This document shows, in pieces, positions 49,700 to 62,300 of a stretch of DNA of 64,000 nucleotides (positions are counted from its first letter, which is position 1; each line of letters begins with the position of its first letter). Made by a program: the position numbers and the translations under genes. Source of the stretch: Luscinia megarhynchos (Eukaryota; Chordata; Aves; Passeriformes; Turdidae); contig JAPFBE010000002.1 in the NCBI GenBank assembly GCA_034336665.1, positions 6,184,146 to 6,248,145 of the forward strand, read 5' to 3'. The notes beneath the pieces were generated by a model. The model did no database searches. It was given only the letters and a program-made list of their open reading frames with translations, and had not been told where the DNA came from.

Positions 49700-51483
49700 A
49701 GACGTCGGTTAAAGTGTTCATAGTCTCTACTCCAGTTGTCTTCCTAGAGGTTTTTGCAAAAATATGGACAAGATATCAAACATTTGTCCAACATAATGGA
49801 TGAGCCTTCTACTTCTGAGCAAATCTGCCTAACTCATTTACACAAGTCTTTTCACAGAAATACTTACCATTAGTGCAACTAGACAATGGTATACAATTTC
49901 CCTTGCTGTTTCCTCAGAATGAGTAGTCACCCAAAATGAAACGAGGTGGTAATCCTTCAGTATTGTCAGTGGAACCCAGCTGAATTAATCTAAATGTTAT
50001 GTTTTTCCTTCCTGAAAGAAGAATCCCATGTGAACCACTCTCAATTATCAGATATTGCTTCATAATGGAATTCCTCCTTTGGTTTTTTGTGAATAAGGAA
50101 CTTACATTTCCATGTTACAGGTGTTTTTAATGCATATTGATACCAGTTTTTCAGCTTCCTTGTTTGAAGAAAGCAGCTCAATGAAACAATGGACATGCTT
50201 TTCTTACAAAGATTTTTAAAAGTAAAATTTTCTGCATTATTCAAAACCGTCTTTTCCAAGACGCTTGGAAAACATTACTTGTAGTTGTTTTAAACTGTTG
50301 TAATTTCTCCTTCAAATTCTAATTTTTGCAATATCTTCATAGAAACAGGTGTGTATACTTAATACATTATGATATGAAGCCTGAAAGTGCATACCCCCGA
50401 CCTGTGTGAATTCTACCCCTATTTCATTAATCCTCTGCATGATTCTCTATTTTTGTAGGAGAATGTTGTTAGCTATTAAAAATGAAAAGGTTGAACTATC
50501 AAGCTATGCTGTTTCCTACACTGGTAAGAATTGACATGAAAAAAATTTTAAAATATAATTACTAATGTAAGGAAAAGTTTTAAAAACTGTCAGCTAATAG
50601 TATGTTCCTCAAAGCATCCCTAGAATTAAGTATTTTTGTCAATTATTTAGTAAGTGCCTAATTTGCTGCTACTGGGGAAGAAAATTACATGGTTGCTTCT
50701 AAATTATTAAACAATATTTTGATGGCATTGGCAGAGCAAATAGTAAGATATTGACCACAGTCATCATGCTATAGACAAATTCTCACAGCTTTCCTTTTTA
50801 TCTTTTTATGTGAAATTGAAGAGAAGAAAAATGTCATTAACTCTTATGAACTATATGTGCAAACTGTGATTGGAAGCCGTACCAAGAGTTCACCTTCCTC
50901 CAGATTTTCTTGTAAAGTCACTAATATATAGGGATTTTTCTAAGAAAGCATTTAGAACTTCACAAAGAAACTTGATTGCAACATACAGTCAATTTTCTGG
51001 CTTTACAGGGTTTTTGCTCTTCTGCTGATCACTGGCATCAAGGTTTATTTTCAGTCTTTTGGAAGAAATGTCTGCATCTTTAACAGTATTTTAATAAGGC
51101 GATACCTCCACAGGCTCAATCCGACTTTACTCCCTTTTTTAGCCATATTCATTAGAAAAGTTTAATCTCTTTCCCCCATAATTCCTGTGATTGAAAGATC
51201 ATTGTGTCACAAATTCACCTGTGCTTGTCCAGAGAAGTCAAGACTTCATGATCAGGCACAAGGCAGACACATGGGTGGAGGGAGATAGAAGGAGCTGCTC
51301 ATAGTGCCTGGTGGGAATGAGTTTGTATTTTGGACTGGATGCAGGTGGTTACCACATCTCTGATATGGACAGGGATTGTCCTAAGGGAGGGTTATTACTG
51401 TGTTTTGGAAAAGATGCCAGATCCAGATGAGAACAAGAAGCAAAGGTGTTCACAGTGGAGGACCAGGAGTGTTTCTTTGAATT
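49700..51483. other. Gene-free sequence between CR1 and LTR
   Basis: AT-rich, with no coding exon recognised. The part at 51240-51480 is richer in GC and could be a diverged extension of the LTR that follows, but I cannot align it. Confidence 0.4.
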
Positions 51484-51785
51484 TGTACATATCTTGGTTC
51501 TGGCCAGGACAGGGTTAATTTTTGCAGTAGCCAGGACGGGCCTGGCTAGGACACAAAGCTTATTCTATACAACCTCATACTGCCAGAGTGAGAGGAAGAG
51601 AGTCTTCCTGGGGGAAGGGGTTCCTTCTGGATGGGATAGCTTGTTAGAAGGAGTGGTGGGGTGGCTCTGTTTCCAGTAAACTGTTCTTATCTCAGTCCGT
51701 TGTTTTTCACCTTTTGTGCCTCCAATTCTCCTCTCCAGACCTCAGCAAGGGACAGAGGGGAAGTGAGTGAGAGGCACATGGTTTG
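51484..51785 (+). mobile_element. Diverged ERVL-like LTR
   Basis: It begins TGTACATATCTTGGTTCTGG and continues CCAGGACAGGGTTAATTTTT and GCAGTAGCCAGGACGGGCC. It contains AGTAAACTGTTCTTATCTCA, the usual poly(A)-site region of avian ERVL LTRs, and GGAAGTGAGTGAGAGGC near its end. The 3' end is eroded and there is no visible target duplication. It is related to, but different from, the LTR at 46836-47419. Confidence 0.65.
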
Positions 51786-54700
51786 AAGGGTCTCAGTATG
51801 AGCACTAACTTGGAGAGTACCATTCCTAAAGCAGGACAGTACATCAAAAAATTTGGGTTGATGACCACACTTACGAGTCTATAGCTGTGGCCGTATACAG
51901 GAAAGATCAAAAGATGGACCACAAGCCATCACCAATATTTAGGATGCATGGGAAAATGAGGTAGTTCAGGGTTCTCTAGAGTATGTACTTAAATGTTGTA
52001 GGTCTAGAATTTCCTGTATTAACTAAATAATAAATCAAGTTTAGACTCAGAATTTGAATGTATTTTTCCATGCTGTCAGGAGCAATTTTTGTTCTTACTG
52101 TGAAGGACAAGCTCCACCAACAGGCTTAGAATAATTTGCCAATTTATCTCAAGTTCTAGATCCATTAAGTCTGAAACTTGGCTAACAACAGTTGAAAATA
52201 GGAGGAGCTATTCTACTGACACATTAACACAGGAGATGAATACAGGCAGACACAGAACTGCATATGCAAGTCTTTTATTCTCTTTTAGTTCACGTACAAC
52301 CTAGTCATGGTCCCCTTCTCATAAGAAAAAATAAAAATCTTACCTCATTGGGCTCAAATTATGTTTTGTCCACTGAAAAATAGTTCAAAAGAACTTGAAA
52401 ATGTTTGGGCAAAGCTCCTCATTCCTGCAACCTTTTATAAACATAATAGTTCATGAAGATTAGTTGATTATCAGCCTATATCAGATGTTCTTAGAGTTGA
52501 GACTAGATGCCCAAGGTGTACAAAACATAAAATCAGTAAAACGCTCAGGCAATATAGACAAGAGAACTGAGAGTTGGAAATGCGTGAGAAAGCAAAAATG
52601 GCTTTAGAGAAAAGAAGAACATAATAATTAAGAAACTGGGGTGTAAGCAGATGGAAACATACATCCACAATGTAGTAGCATCCCAAAAGTTATGCTACCT
52701 TCATAACATCTGACAGCTTGTGCTACTGAAACTTGCAATCATGTTGCACACCTTCTATGCCTGCAATGATTTATCTTCTGCAATAATAAATTTCTAGATG
52801 ATGCCCCTACAACCCCAATGAACAAAAGAGAGTATTAAAACTATGACAGAATTATAAAAATTTCAGTTCTTGTTTGGAAACAAAATCATATGCATTCAAA
52901 TAATTCCTGATTGCTTAGATAGACTCTTATCCATGGTTGTCCATGTGCCTTGCCCTGAAAGTTTTTTTCACATAGCATCCAATTTAATCTGTTCACTGCA
53001 GGTTAAGCCTGTGACCAAATTTCCTCCCAGACATTTTTAACCTGCATCCACTGGGCTCAAAGCACTTCATGGATTGCTCCTGAAATCACTTTTGACACTG
53101 AGAGCAGGACACTGTCTTTAATTAAGAAAACTTCTCAATGTCTCCTCCAAGAGATGGTCACTTTTTTATTTCTTCTACAGGTGTGTGGATATGGGCCTGA
53201 AGAATGGGTCTTTGGCATTTGGTCTAAAATAATCTTGTAAAATCCCTCCTGAAACTAATAGGCAGAGGAAGGGAACTTTGGAGAATGGTTCACACCATTC
53301 CTGTCTTAGCATGGCATGAATGTTTTTGTGAGGTTGCTATCTCTCTGAGACAAGGAAACACGACATCTTGCTTTTAAATGAGAAAAAGGCAGGAGAAAAA
53401 GGCAGATTCTATTATTTCTTTAAATTAAATGGTGTCTGCATTGACTTTTGAATTAAAGACAAGATTCTGCTTGTGTGATTGGGACACACATTCTGGGGGA
53501 GTTGGACTTTTTCTATAATATTAACATAAATCATCATTCTCTTTTGTTGTTTTGATGGTTTTAGAACTTCAGGGTTCCCACCAAATAGAAATAGCTATTA
53601 ATTCTGTGTAACATATCTGACAGGATCCTCTGTGCTTGACCAGAAAGTTACAATATTAGTCTGGTGCACATTTATAATAGAAAAGTGAGGATCATGGTAA
53701 TCAGGGAGAGAATCAGTTTGGGAATTCGAAATGGTTTTCTTTGGAGACTGTGAAATCATTAGAGAAATAAAGATTAGTTGAGCATTCCAGGTATCATCAT
53801 CCCCAGCCAATCCTGTGGCACTGCTTGGAAAGGAGATTTTTTTCTCTGTGTTGAAAAGCTTAGATTGGCCTCATGGTGAAGAATTACCTGCTCACTAACT
53901 CCAGATAATCACACATGGACCATCAACGACTTACTATTTACACAACAAGTTATATTCAAGGTTTGAATGAAAGAAACACCAGAACCCTTACTGTGAGGCC
54001 TTTATGAGAAAGTAAAGATACACTGTTCACAATTAAAATGGAAGATAGGAGGTGCAGAATTTCAAGTCAAAAATTCTCAAAAATTACTTTAGAGCCGTTT
54101 TTGGTGGGGGAATACAGACAAAGAGGGCCCATATTTTAGAGAAGGAGTTCTCTGGTATGTCAGCAGTTGGAAGTTTGATAGATTAGGCTGCTAATGAGTA
54201 TTCAGTCAGTGATAATATATCTCTCGGTGATTTTGTTTGTTGCTTCCATTCTGCTCAGGCATGCATTTTCTCCTGATAAATGGTTCTCCAGATTTTCAAG
54301 CGAAACTCCAGACCACTTGAATCCTAGTAAAATGCACATGCTGGTAATGTTTTTTGGAGTGGTTACAAAAATAAAATTCTGGTGGTGACTTCTCTGTGGA
54401 ATGGCTGCATCTCCATGGCAATTTTGCATTCATTGATATGTTTGGGAGCAACTTCTCCAATCTCAGTGCACTCCAGACAGGTCACCAAGCGTGACACAAT
54501 GCCTCCCCACACCCCAAGTACCAGGTCTAACAATGCTACCCATAGCTTCTTTCTCCACTGGAAACCCCCTGTCTATCAAGAGGTTAGATTCACCTTGGCA
54601 ATTCCATACAAGATAAATAAATAAATACAAATATCTCCTGTCATGACCTTTCTGTTCCACATATTCAGCATGTTTCAACAGTATAAGCAGACTTAGTTCA

Positions 54701-57700
54701 GGCTCAGAATGTATAAATACAAAGATTAAAATGCCCTTTTGTCCTAGAGCTTGGCACCTTGCGAGACAAGGAAGCACACTGGCTGCACAGCACCAGGAGG
54801 CCAGTGCAGTGGCCACTTCCATGGCCCCTGGCTGAATGCTGTGATTGCCACTGAGAATGTTCAGGAGGCCTAAACACAGATCAGCCAGCATGGCTCAAGC
54901 GCTGGGTTTGCCTCATGAAAGTTTCTGTGGAAGAAACTGCTAAGCAAAGGAAGGGAGGTGGAATGTTACTTTCTATACGGCAAACAATTTACACTGTCAT
55001 TAATATTGCAAGCCTTTTTTTCAGAAGAAAAAAAAAATCCCTGCTTTATTTTAAGATTTTTAGTATGGTTTATTCTGAGATTTAGAAAACACAAGAGAGT
55101 CAGGCCTTCCAGACAAATGCATTTACCTTGACGGAATGCATTTGCAATAGCTTTACAACAATGGCCTAGAGAATACTTGCAATTCACATCGGACTATTTT
55201 TTCTCATTTTTTTTTTTTTTACTGCTTGGAAAATGGACCTGGTTTGGGGGCCTAATTCACAGCTACCACACCTACTCTCTCTGCCCAGAGAGCGAAGAGA
55301 ATGAATAGGTCAATCACCTGACATATTTCCATCCAATTTCAAGGGTAGAATGTGTTCATTTTCTGACTAATGGCATGTCATTTTGCAGAAGCCTTTGGTC
55401 GCGAATTAATCCTGGAATCAAAACAGATTTTCCGGGGAGCAATCTTCCATCAAGTATTGATTTTTTTACACTCATGGAGTCTGTACTCCCTAATTTAACC
55501 TGACAATGATTCTGCACAATGGGCTGGGAGCACCTTGGCAACTCACAGAAGGAACTTTTAGTGTCTTTTCTTTCTGCAAAGTAGTGGAGGGTGGGGGGAG
55601 AGAGGAGTGGGGGAAAGAAAAGACCCAAACAACAAGTTAGTCACTGGGGGAGTGTTTACTGTCTGATGATTTATTTCTGATTATTTTGAATGGAGAAATA
55701 ATGCTAACTTTAGAAGTAATGTAAGTGGAGATGTCTCTGAAAGATGCATGACTCTGTGAAATCCTGTTTATGGCAACAGTCCCCTGCTGCTCTTCCACCT
55801 TTTTCTCACCCCCAGCACTCTTGGATGCTAATAACACAAAAACTATAATAGCATCTCTAGTTGCACCTGATGCTTTTATGAGTTGACATTTTACTCTTAA
55901 AAAAGAAGATTGCACACATGGAAGCATAGAAATGCTTCCTTTACCAAAAAGATGTTTTTTGACTCTAGCCTCAGAAATCCAGCTGCCAATAGCTAAGCTT
56001 TGCTGTTTAGTACTCCTACAAAACAAGCTTCTTTATAACTGCTTCTCTTCATGCTCTCTACTGAACTCTGTTCTAGCTGTTTGTTCTATTTATTTGACTA
56101 CTTACACCAACAAGAAAAAATGAAAAGTCTATCATTATGAAATGATAATACACAACCCAGTGAAAAGTGAGAAAGCATTTAGAAACAGGAGGATTGATGG
56201 AGCAAGTGGTGAAGAAGCCATAAGATGTTGTTTTTTAACAGAAAACAAAGATAGGCCATTTTTGTTTTTGAAGGTACCACTGCAGAAGTGAAATAATGCA
56301 GTGTAATCATTGTTAAAAATTATTTCTCAGAAATGAGAAGCAATACATATATTTAAGAGAAGTGGGTAAGATGCTCATCCTTTTGCCTTATTCTGAAACT
56401 GAAATAACAGAGATTTTAAGCATCTTGCACAAAGATCTTTGCAGAAAAATAACATCTCTGCTGATGATTTCTTCATTAGAACTGCTTCATTACTGCAAAC
56501 ATTGCTATATGACCTGAAAAATAGTACTCTTTTTTCTTTTGCCGTTTCAGAGACAATCACAATTTGAGAGTCATTTTGTTGGAAATAATTTTTTCCTCTC
56601 TATAAAATAGCCATTCAGCTTTACTTTGATTAAAAGAAATATAAAATCTTTTCTTGGCCTAATGGGAAAAGGTTTGGAAAAAACCACACTAGTTCTTCCT
56701 TCACTTTGGCTACCAAAACTATAATATAATAATTGCATTTTTAGACATTTCATTCCACATAATACTTTGTGGCAGATCTGACTGCGCAAATTTCTGATTG
56801 ATGGATCTCTGTTGTTGTCAGTTCTAAATTCAAAAGAGGACAAAAAGTGTAGAAGAGAAAAATGTCTTTAGAAGAGACTGCCTGGCTGAATCAGCACCTA
56901 AATTCCTGAAAACCGCAGTTCCAGAACATAATACATGAAATATTTGTGGAAAATACATAAAGTGAGGTACACAAAAATAAGAGGTCCATATACAATTTCA
57001 GTAATGATATTAAGTAATAAATCAGTAATAGCTGTTCCTGAACACTAACAATAGCATATTATTTCTCCATTGTACTATTTCAGGAATACCTTGGAAACCA
57101 CAAGATAAGTGTTTTCTGGCCTCATCAAAAAGGTTAGGGTGAAGAACCCTTGTGTGAAAAGTTTTGAGTGATAGAATATGTTTAAATTGTTACAGATGTT
57201 TATAAAAGTGCTTCTAGGCATAAAGATGATGACTGAAATCATACACAGGAACAGTTGAAGATAGCTCTCTTATTGTTAAAGAACTCTTTTCTTGCAAGTT
57301 TTTTTTCTACTTTCATCTCATTTTCCAGAGACATTTTGAAAGAGGACTGCTTCTTTTCTTCCTTGTTTTATGAAAGTGCCTTTGTACATTAGTGAAGTGC
57401 TTTAATAACATGCACTTTGTAAAAGTCAAAAGTGCTCTATTATCCATAAGTATAGAAGTAAATAGCACTTGTTTTAATTGAAAACATCAAACTTTTGCAG
57501 CTCTAAACACATCAAAGACACATCCATTTGTGCATCTCTTCCAAAAGGTGAATTCTAGTGCTTTTAGACAGACTAAAAAAGAATCAAGCTTATTAGAGCC
57601 ATGAGAAATTTTCAAATTGAAATGCCTTTCAACCTTCAAGTGGTTAAAATATGGAAATGGTTAAAGCACTTAGCATGTGAAACCACCTTGAAAGAGTGAG

Positions 57701-57964
57701 GGGTTTAACCAATTATCCCTATCTGCTGAGAAATGCCAACTGACCACAGACAGTCTTAGGTCAGTCTGACTTCAAGTAACACACAGTGGTTTACATTTTG
57801 ATGAAACAGTTTAATCTGTAGGTTAACTAGCAAAGGAAGATTTAAGTTGTTGTATTTTACTTTACAGGAGCGTGCACTCAGCCTGTTGCTGTGGCTTGAT
57901 TGAAGGACAATACAATTTTGAACCACTAGAACTTGACAGTTCTTCAAGTGTACTTAAACTTTAT

Positions 57965-58000
57965 ACACACAGAGAAGTATAGTGATTTGCTTAGTGCCAG
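57965..58000 (+). mobile_element. Possible MIR SINE core fragment
   Basis: CACACAGAGAAGTATAGTGA followed by TTTGCTTAGTGCCA resembles the MIR core GGCACAGAGAGGTTAAGTGA CTTGCCCAAGGTCA. It is only about 35 bases and diverged. Confidence 0.4.
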
Positions 58001-59250
58001 TGTAACAAAACTATTTCTAAACTAATTTATCTTTCATCCTTCAAGACAAAACTTAAATGGCTTAAGGAGTGCCATTTAGTTGGTCAGTTATTAACTTAAC
58101 CAGAAAGAAGATGATGTCTCACTGTGGGGGTAAAGAAGTGGCCAGAGTGATTTCTGAGACAAATTGAGTTACATTAATAAAGCTTTTGAGACCAGATGAG
58201 GACTACTGGCTCTGGTACAGACTGGGGCAAATGATGAACACAATCACACAACCATGCCTTAACAAGTTACCATCTGTCAGCCGAGCTCTGGCAACTGACT
58301 GTTATTAGATTTTATTCTGATAAAAAGCTAATGGAAAGATGACAAATAAAATCAAAAATCTATCATATCCCCAACCACCAAAATACTAATAAAATTTTAA
58401 ATATCTATCCAGAACTTGACCTCTTGTTTTCTTCAGGTTTCTAGTCTCTTAAAAGGTGAGTCTGCTTTTTCAGATGCCTCCTGTCCACTACTATTTATTT
58501 GTGTTATCATTTGCTTTATAGGCCTGTGTCAGGACCCAGCCATGTGCTACCAGCATATTCTGGTTATTGACTTGCTTTAATTGACAAGGGTAGCAATAGT
58601 GCTCAAAGCAGAGTAACGTGTTATACATGGGCCCTTGATGTAATTTCCACAGTAGGCCTGTACTATGGCCTCAAATGGTGTATGGATGCTTCCACATGGA
58701 CAAAATCTCCTCTACATAAACTTGGAAGCAACAGTATGAGGATCTATGTTGCTGACAGAGAAGGAATGCTGCAGGTACAGGCAGAGATAATATCAAAATT
58801 GAAGTCTCCCAGTTCCCAAAATATGACTACTGATAATAGTTCCTTGACCTCTATACCATCAATAGAAGGCAAGATCTTCTCTAACTCTGAAAAATTAACA
58901 AAGCTTAACAAGAAAAACATATTTCTTTATCAACAGAATGACTATCTTTGTAATTTCTTAGCCTCCTGCTGTTGCATTTTGAAATGTGGGCACGATTATA
59001 TATTACATGAAGAATTCTTAATTGTTTTCAGATTTTAATCTAGAAATGTATCTGTGCAGTACAGGCACTTAGGAAAAAGTTCTGACACCTCAGAGTCAGT
59101 AGTCTAACATTTTTTACTTCAAGCAGCCATGTGTTTATTCAGGGTATTGTACACAACATCTAGAATGTTCAACTAGCATCAATCTTTATGATAAGGGGAG
59201 CAAGGTGTTGCTAAATATTAAACCACATTTAGGACCCTTGCTTTAAACTA

Positions 59251-59302
59251 ATTTAAAATTTAAAAAAAAATTTAAAAATTTAAAAAATTTAAAAATTTAA
59301 AA
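59251..59302. repeat. TTTAAAA simple tract
   Basis: Repeated TTTAAAAATT-type units contain only A and T. The tract is self-complementary and can form cruciforms. Confidence 0.85.
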
Positions 59303-62300
59303 GCAGGTTGAGTACCTAACAATTCCTTTTGAAATGAGTTGTGAAGGACCAACTGCATTCCACTTTCACATAGAAGCTGCAGTAAGACACCTGCATTTGG
59401 ACTTCAGAGCTTAAATTAAAGTGCTCGAATTTATTATCAATCACTCCTTTGTAAGGATACAAAGAGCATAAGATATATCATGTGGCATATCCCATACAGC
59501 AGCCAGTTAGGGAAAAGATAAAAAAAAATAGAGTACACTTTCTTGTATGCATCCTTTCAATTTTCTTTTCTTGCTTTGTGTCACACGAAAATGAGTCATT
59601 TATTTAGAAGAATTTCTATTTAATGAGTTGAAGTCAATTTGCAGCTAAAAGGCAGTCTGAATTGCACTGCGGTATTCTATTCTTGCCAAAGAATTGTGGC
59701 ATAGCATCATATCTGAAAGAAATTACAATGGAATAATTAATGACACGATACATGTAAAGGAAAATATTGTGGAAAGATGAAGTGGTCATTGTCAAGTTTA
59801 GTAAAGCTACGGTGTGGCATAAGTCTACAATTGCCTTACAATTTATCCTAACTCCTATGTAGTCTAGCAATTCAAGATAACTTATTAATAACTCTGGTTT
59901 CTAATTAACATTACTAACCTTTAACTTAAGTCCTCACAGTTTAAGCAAAACAAAGAATTTCAAAAACATGCTGCCAAAGATCTCCAGATGTTTACTCTCC
60001 CTTCTGACTTCTCCTGCTATTCTCTTTTATCTCACATTTTATTCTTTTATTTACCCATTCATTGTCATTCCCTTGTCTTGAGAACTACTTTCTGCAGAGT
60101 AAGAAAGATTGTTTCTCATGACTCAATAAGCCACAGCTGTGGGCTCAGGAATGCAGGCACAAATCCTTGTATGCCATCAGCACTGCTGGCGTGTGACTGG
60201 CATTAAGTTTGTACCAAAGATGGAATAAAACACACTAGATTCATCCTAGCATGATTGAAACGTCAGAGTACACTAAAATCCCGTGAAGTTTGCTGGGATA
60301 TTTTAATAGTTAATTGCACCAAGCTGCCTATTTCCATCTCCTTTATTGCAGGCCTTTGGAAGTATATAATATGAACTTAGACCCTAGTCATACCAGTGGT
60401 AGGTCTGGCATCTTTATGTGCAATTAGACAATGTAGCTTTCCAGAAATTTGCAGCTACAAAAAGACACTAGTCCCATTTCCCTTGTGCTTTGTTTTGGCT
60501 GTGATACTTCTCTGGCATCACAGTTAGCCAAATTCAATTCACTAATTCAGTGGAAAAGTGACTGAGGTACTCTTGATCCAGTGAACTGATCGACGATCTG
60601 GATGAGTGGAGGGCAGTTAGACGAGCATCAGAGCTGGTAACAGAGTGAAGGACTAAACAGCCAGGGGAAGGTACTGGAGGCAGTAGAGATGGGAGGAGAA
60701 GTGAGCCCTCTTTCAAAGCTGTAGGCTCTCAGAGGTGCTCAGATGGTATTGCCTTACCATACACTTAAAGCCAGAGTCATGGGCTATGTGATTGCTGAAA
60801 CACTTTTTTTTTTTCCATTGGTGGTGATGTGGTGTGTGCAACACAAAAGAGAAAGCAAGCAAAAAGGTGGTGTGAATCAGTTCTTGGGCAATCAGGATCT
60901 TAAGCTGCTGCAATTCTTCCTGCTGGGGGTCTGCCCACGATCTCCATAACAGAGGGCTGTGCTAATGATCTTGATTTCATATTTGCAGTACACTGGGAAT
61001 ATTCCAAAGTTACTGTTCTGTTGGCATGAGGTGAGTTATTAAGCCTTCTTGCTCAATCCTGTTTCTGGGTATAACAATATAGGTATTTCTGAGTACACAG
61101 CCAGGACAAACCTGTGAAAGCAAAGGTTTCTTGCTCTGACTGTAAAATGAGCACCTCAGAGCATTCAGGTGGTTTCAGTCTGCAAGAGCCAGGTGAAACA
61201 TTGGCAGACTGCTTCTGTCCAAGGGAGAGAAAACACCAAAGTTCCCAAAGCAAAGCTAACATTGCATAGCACCTGTCAGGGGGCAGCCATAGCAGCTCTT
61301 AAGAGACTGGAGGGGGAATTTGCTTGCCAGGAGCTGGTCTCATCATTCCTGGGAGGTGTGAGCAGGGCAAGCTTAGGGAGGCTGGGAAGCTGGGCTCATA
61401 TCAGATTGTCTGGCAGGTTCATGATGATAAGAGATATGAGGCCAAGCCAGGACTTTGGCCAGCTCAGGACATCAGCCAGGGCAGGACTGTGGGGAGCTGG
61501 ATGTCAGCACTCCTGAGACAGGGACTGATGGCCCCAGCTGGGCTAAAATGGGCTTGTAGGAAGGGGCAGGGACAGTAGGGTCTGTTGGTGCCATTGGGGC
61601 ATTACCTATACTGGTCTCTGCACAAGTCCACATCCTTGAAAAAAAAAACCCCAAATCAAATTGATAAACCCTGAAAATGCTGCCATAATTTTTCCTCCTT
61701 GAAGAAAGAAAGCCCAGTTGCCTAAACCCCAACCTGCCATCTTGCCAATCCTGTAGGTTTTCTCCAGGATGGTTCATCCTTGGTCCTGGAGACCTCCTGA
61801 GACAGCTACCAGTTTTCCAAACTCTTTGTTGCCCAGAAATTGCACGAAAGTGACTTTAAAATTGGTTCTTCAGTTTTCTGTGTGTGCATGTTACATACCA
61901 AGACAAATGCTAATTGCAAGATATCAGAGTAATTGTCAGCAGCGTGGAACCTAATTTTCTACTATGTAGACATCTATGTTGGTTGCATATATTAGAGTTG
62001 TCATGCTTTAAATGTCAGCACCATTTTAACATCTATAGAAGTCTGTAGAATTAATGATGAGAGAGATTCTTACTGTAAATGTATTGGAAATGGCAGTGTT
62101 CAGTTACCTGTAAATGTTAAAACATTGTCTACTGAGAGCTGACAAAGACAATCAGCAGATGCATGCTTTGGTTTGTCAGACGTTCAGCCCCTGAAGACCT
62201 GTTTCAGCTCACTTTGTGTTCATCTGAATGCTATTCATGGTGCCAAGAGGAGCCATCTGGCCCAAGATTATAGTGACTTCTGCCCTTGGGAAGAGAGGGG

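Noticed and set aside
54463..54891. 142-codon minus-strand open frame
   Set aside because: No family match, no splice context, and overlap with a plus-strand frame. It could be an old repeat, but I cannot name one.
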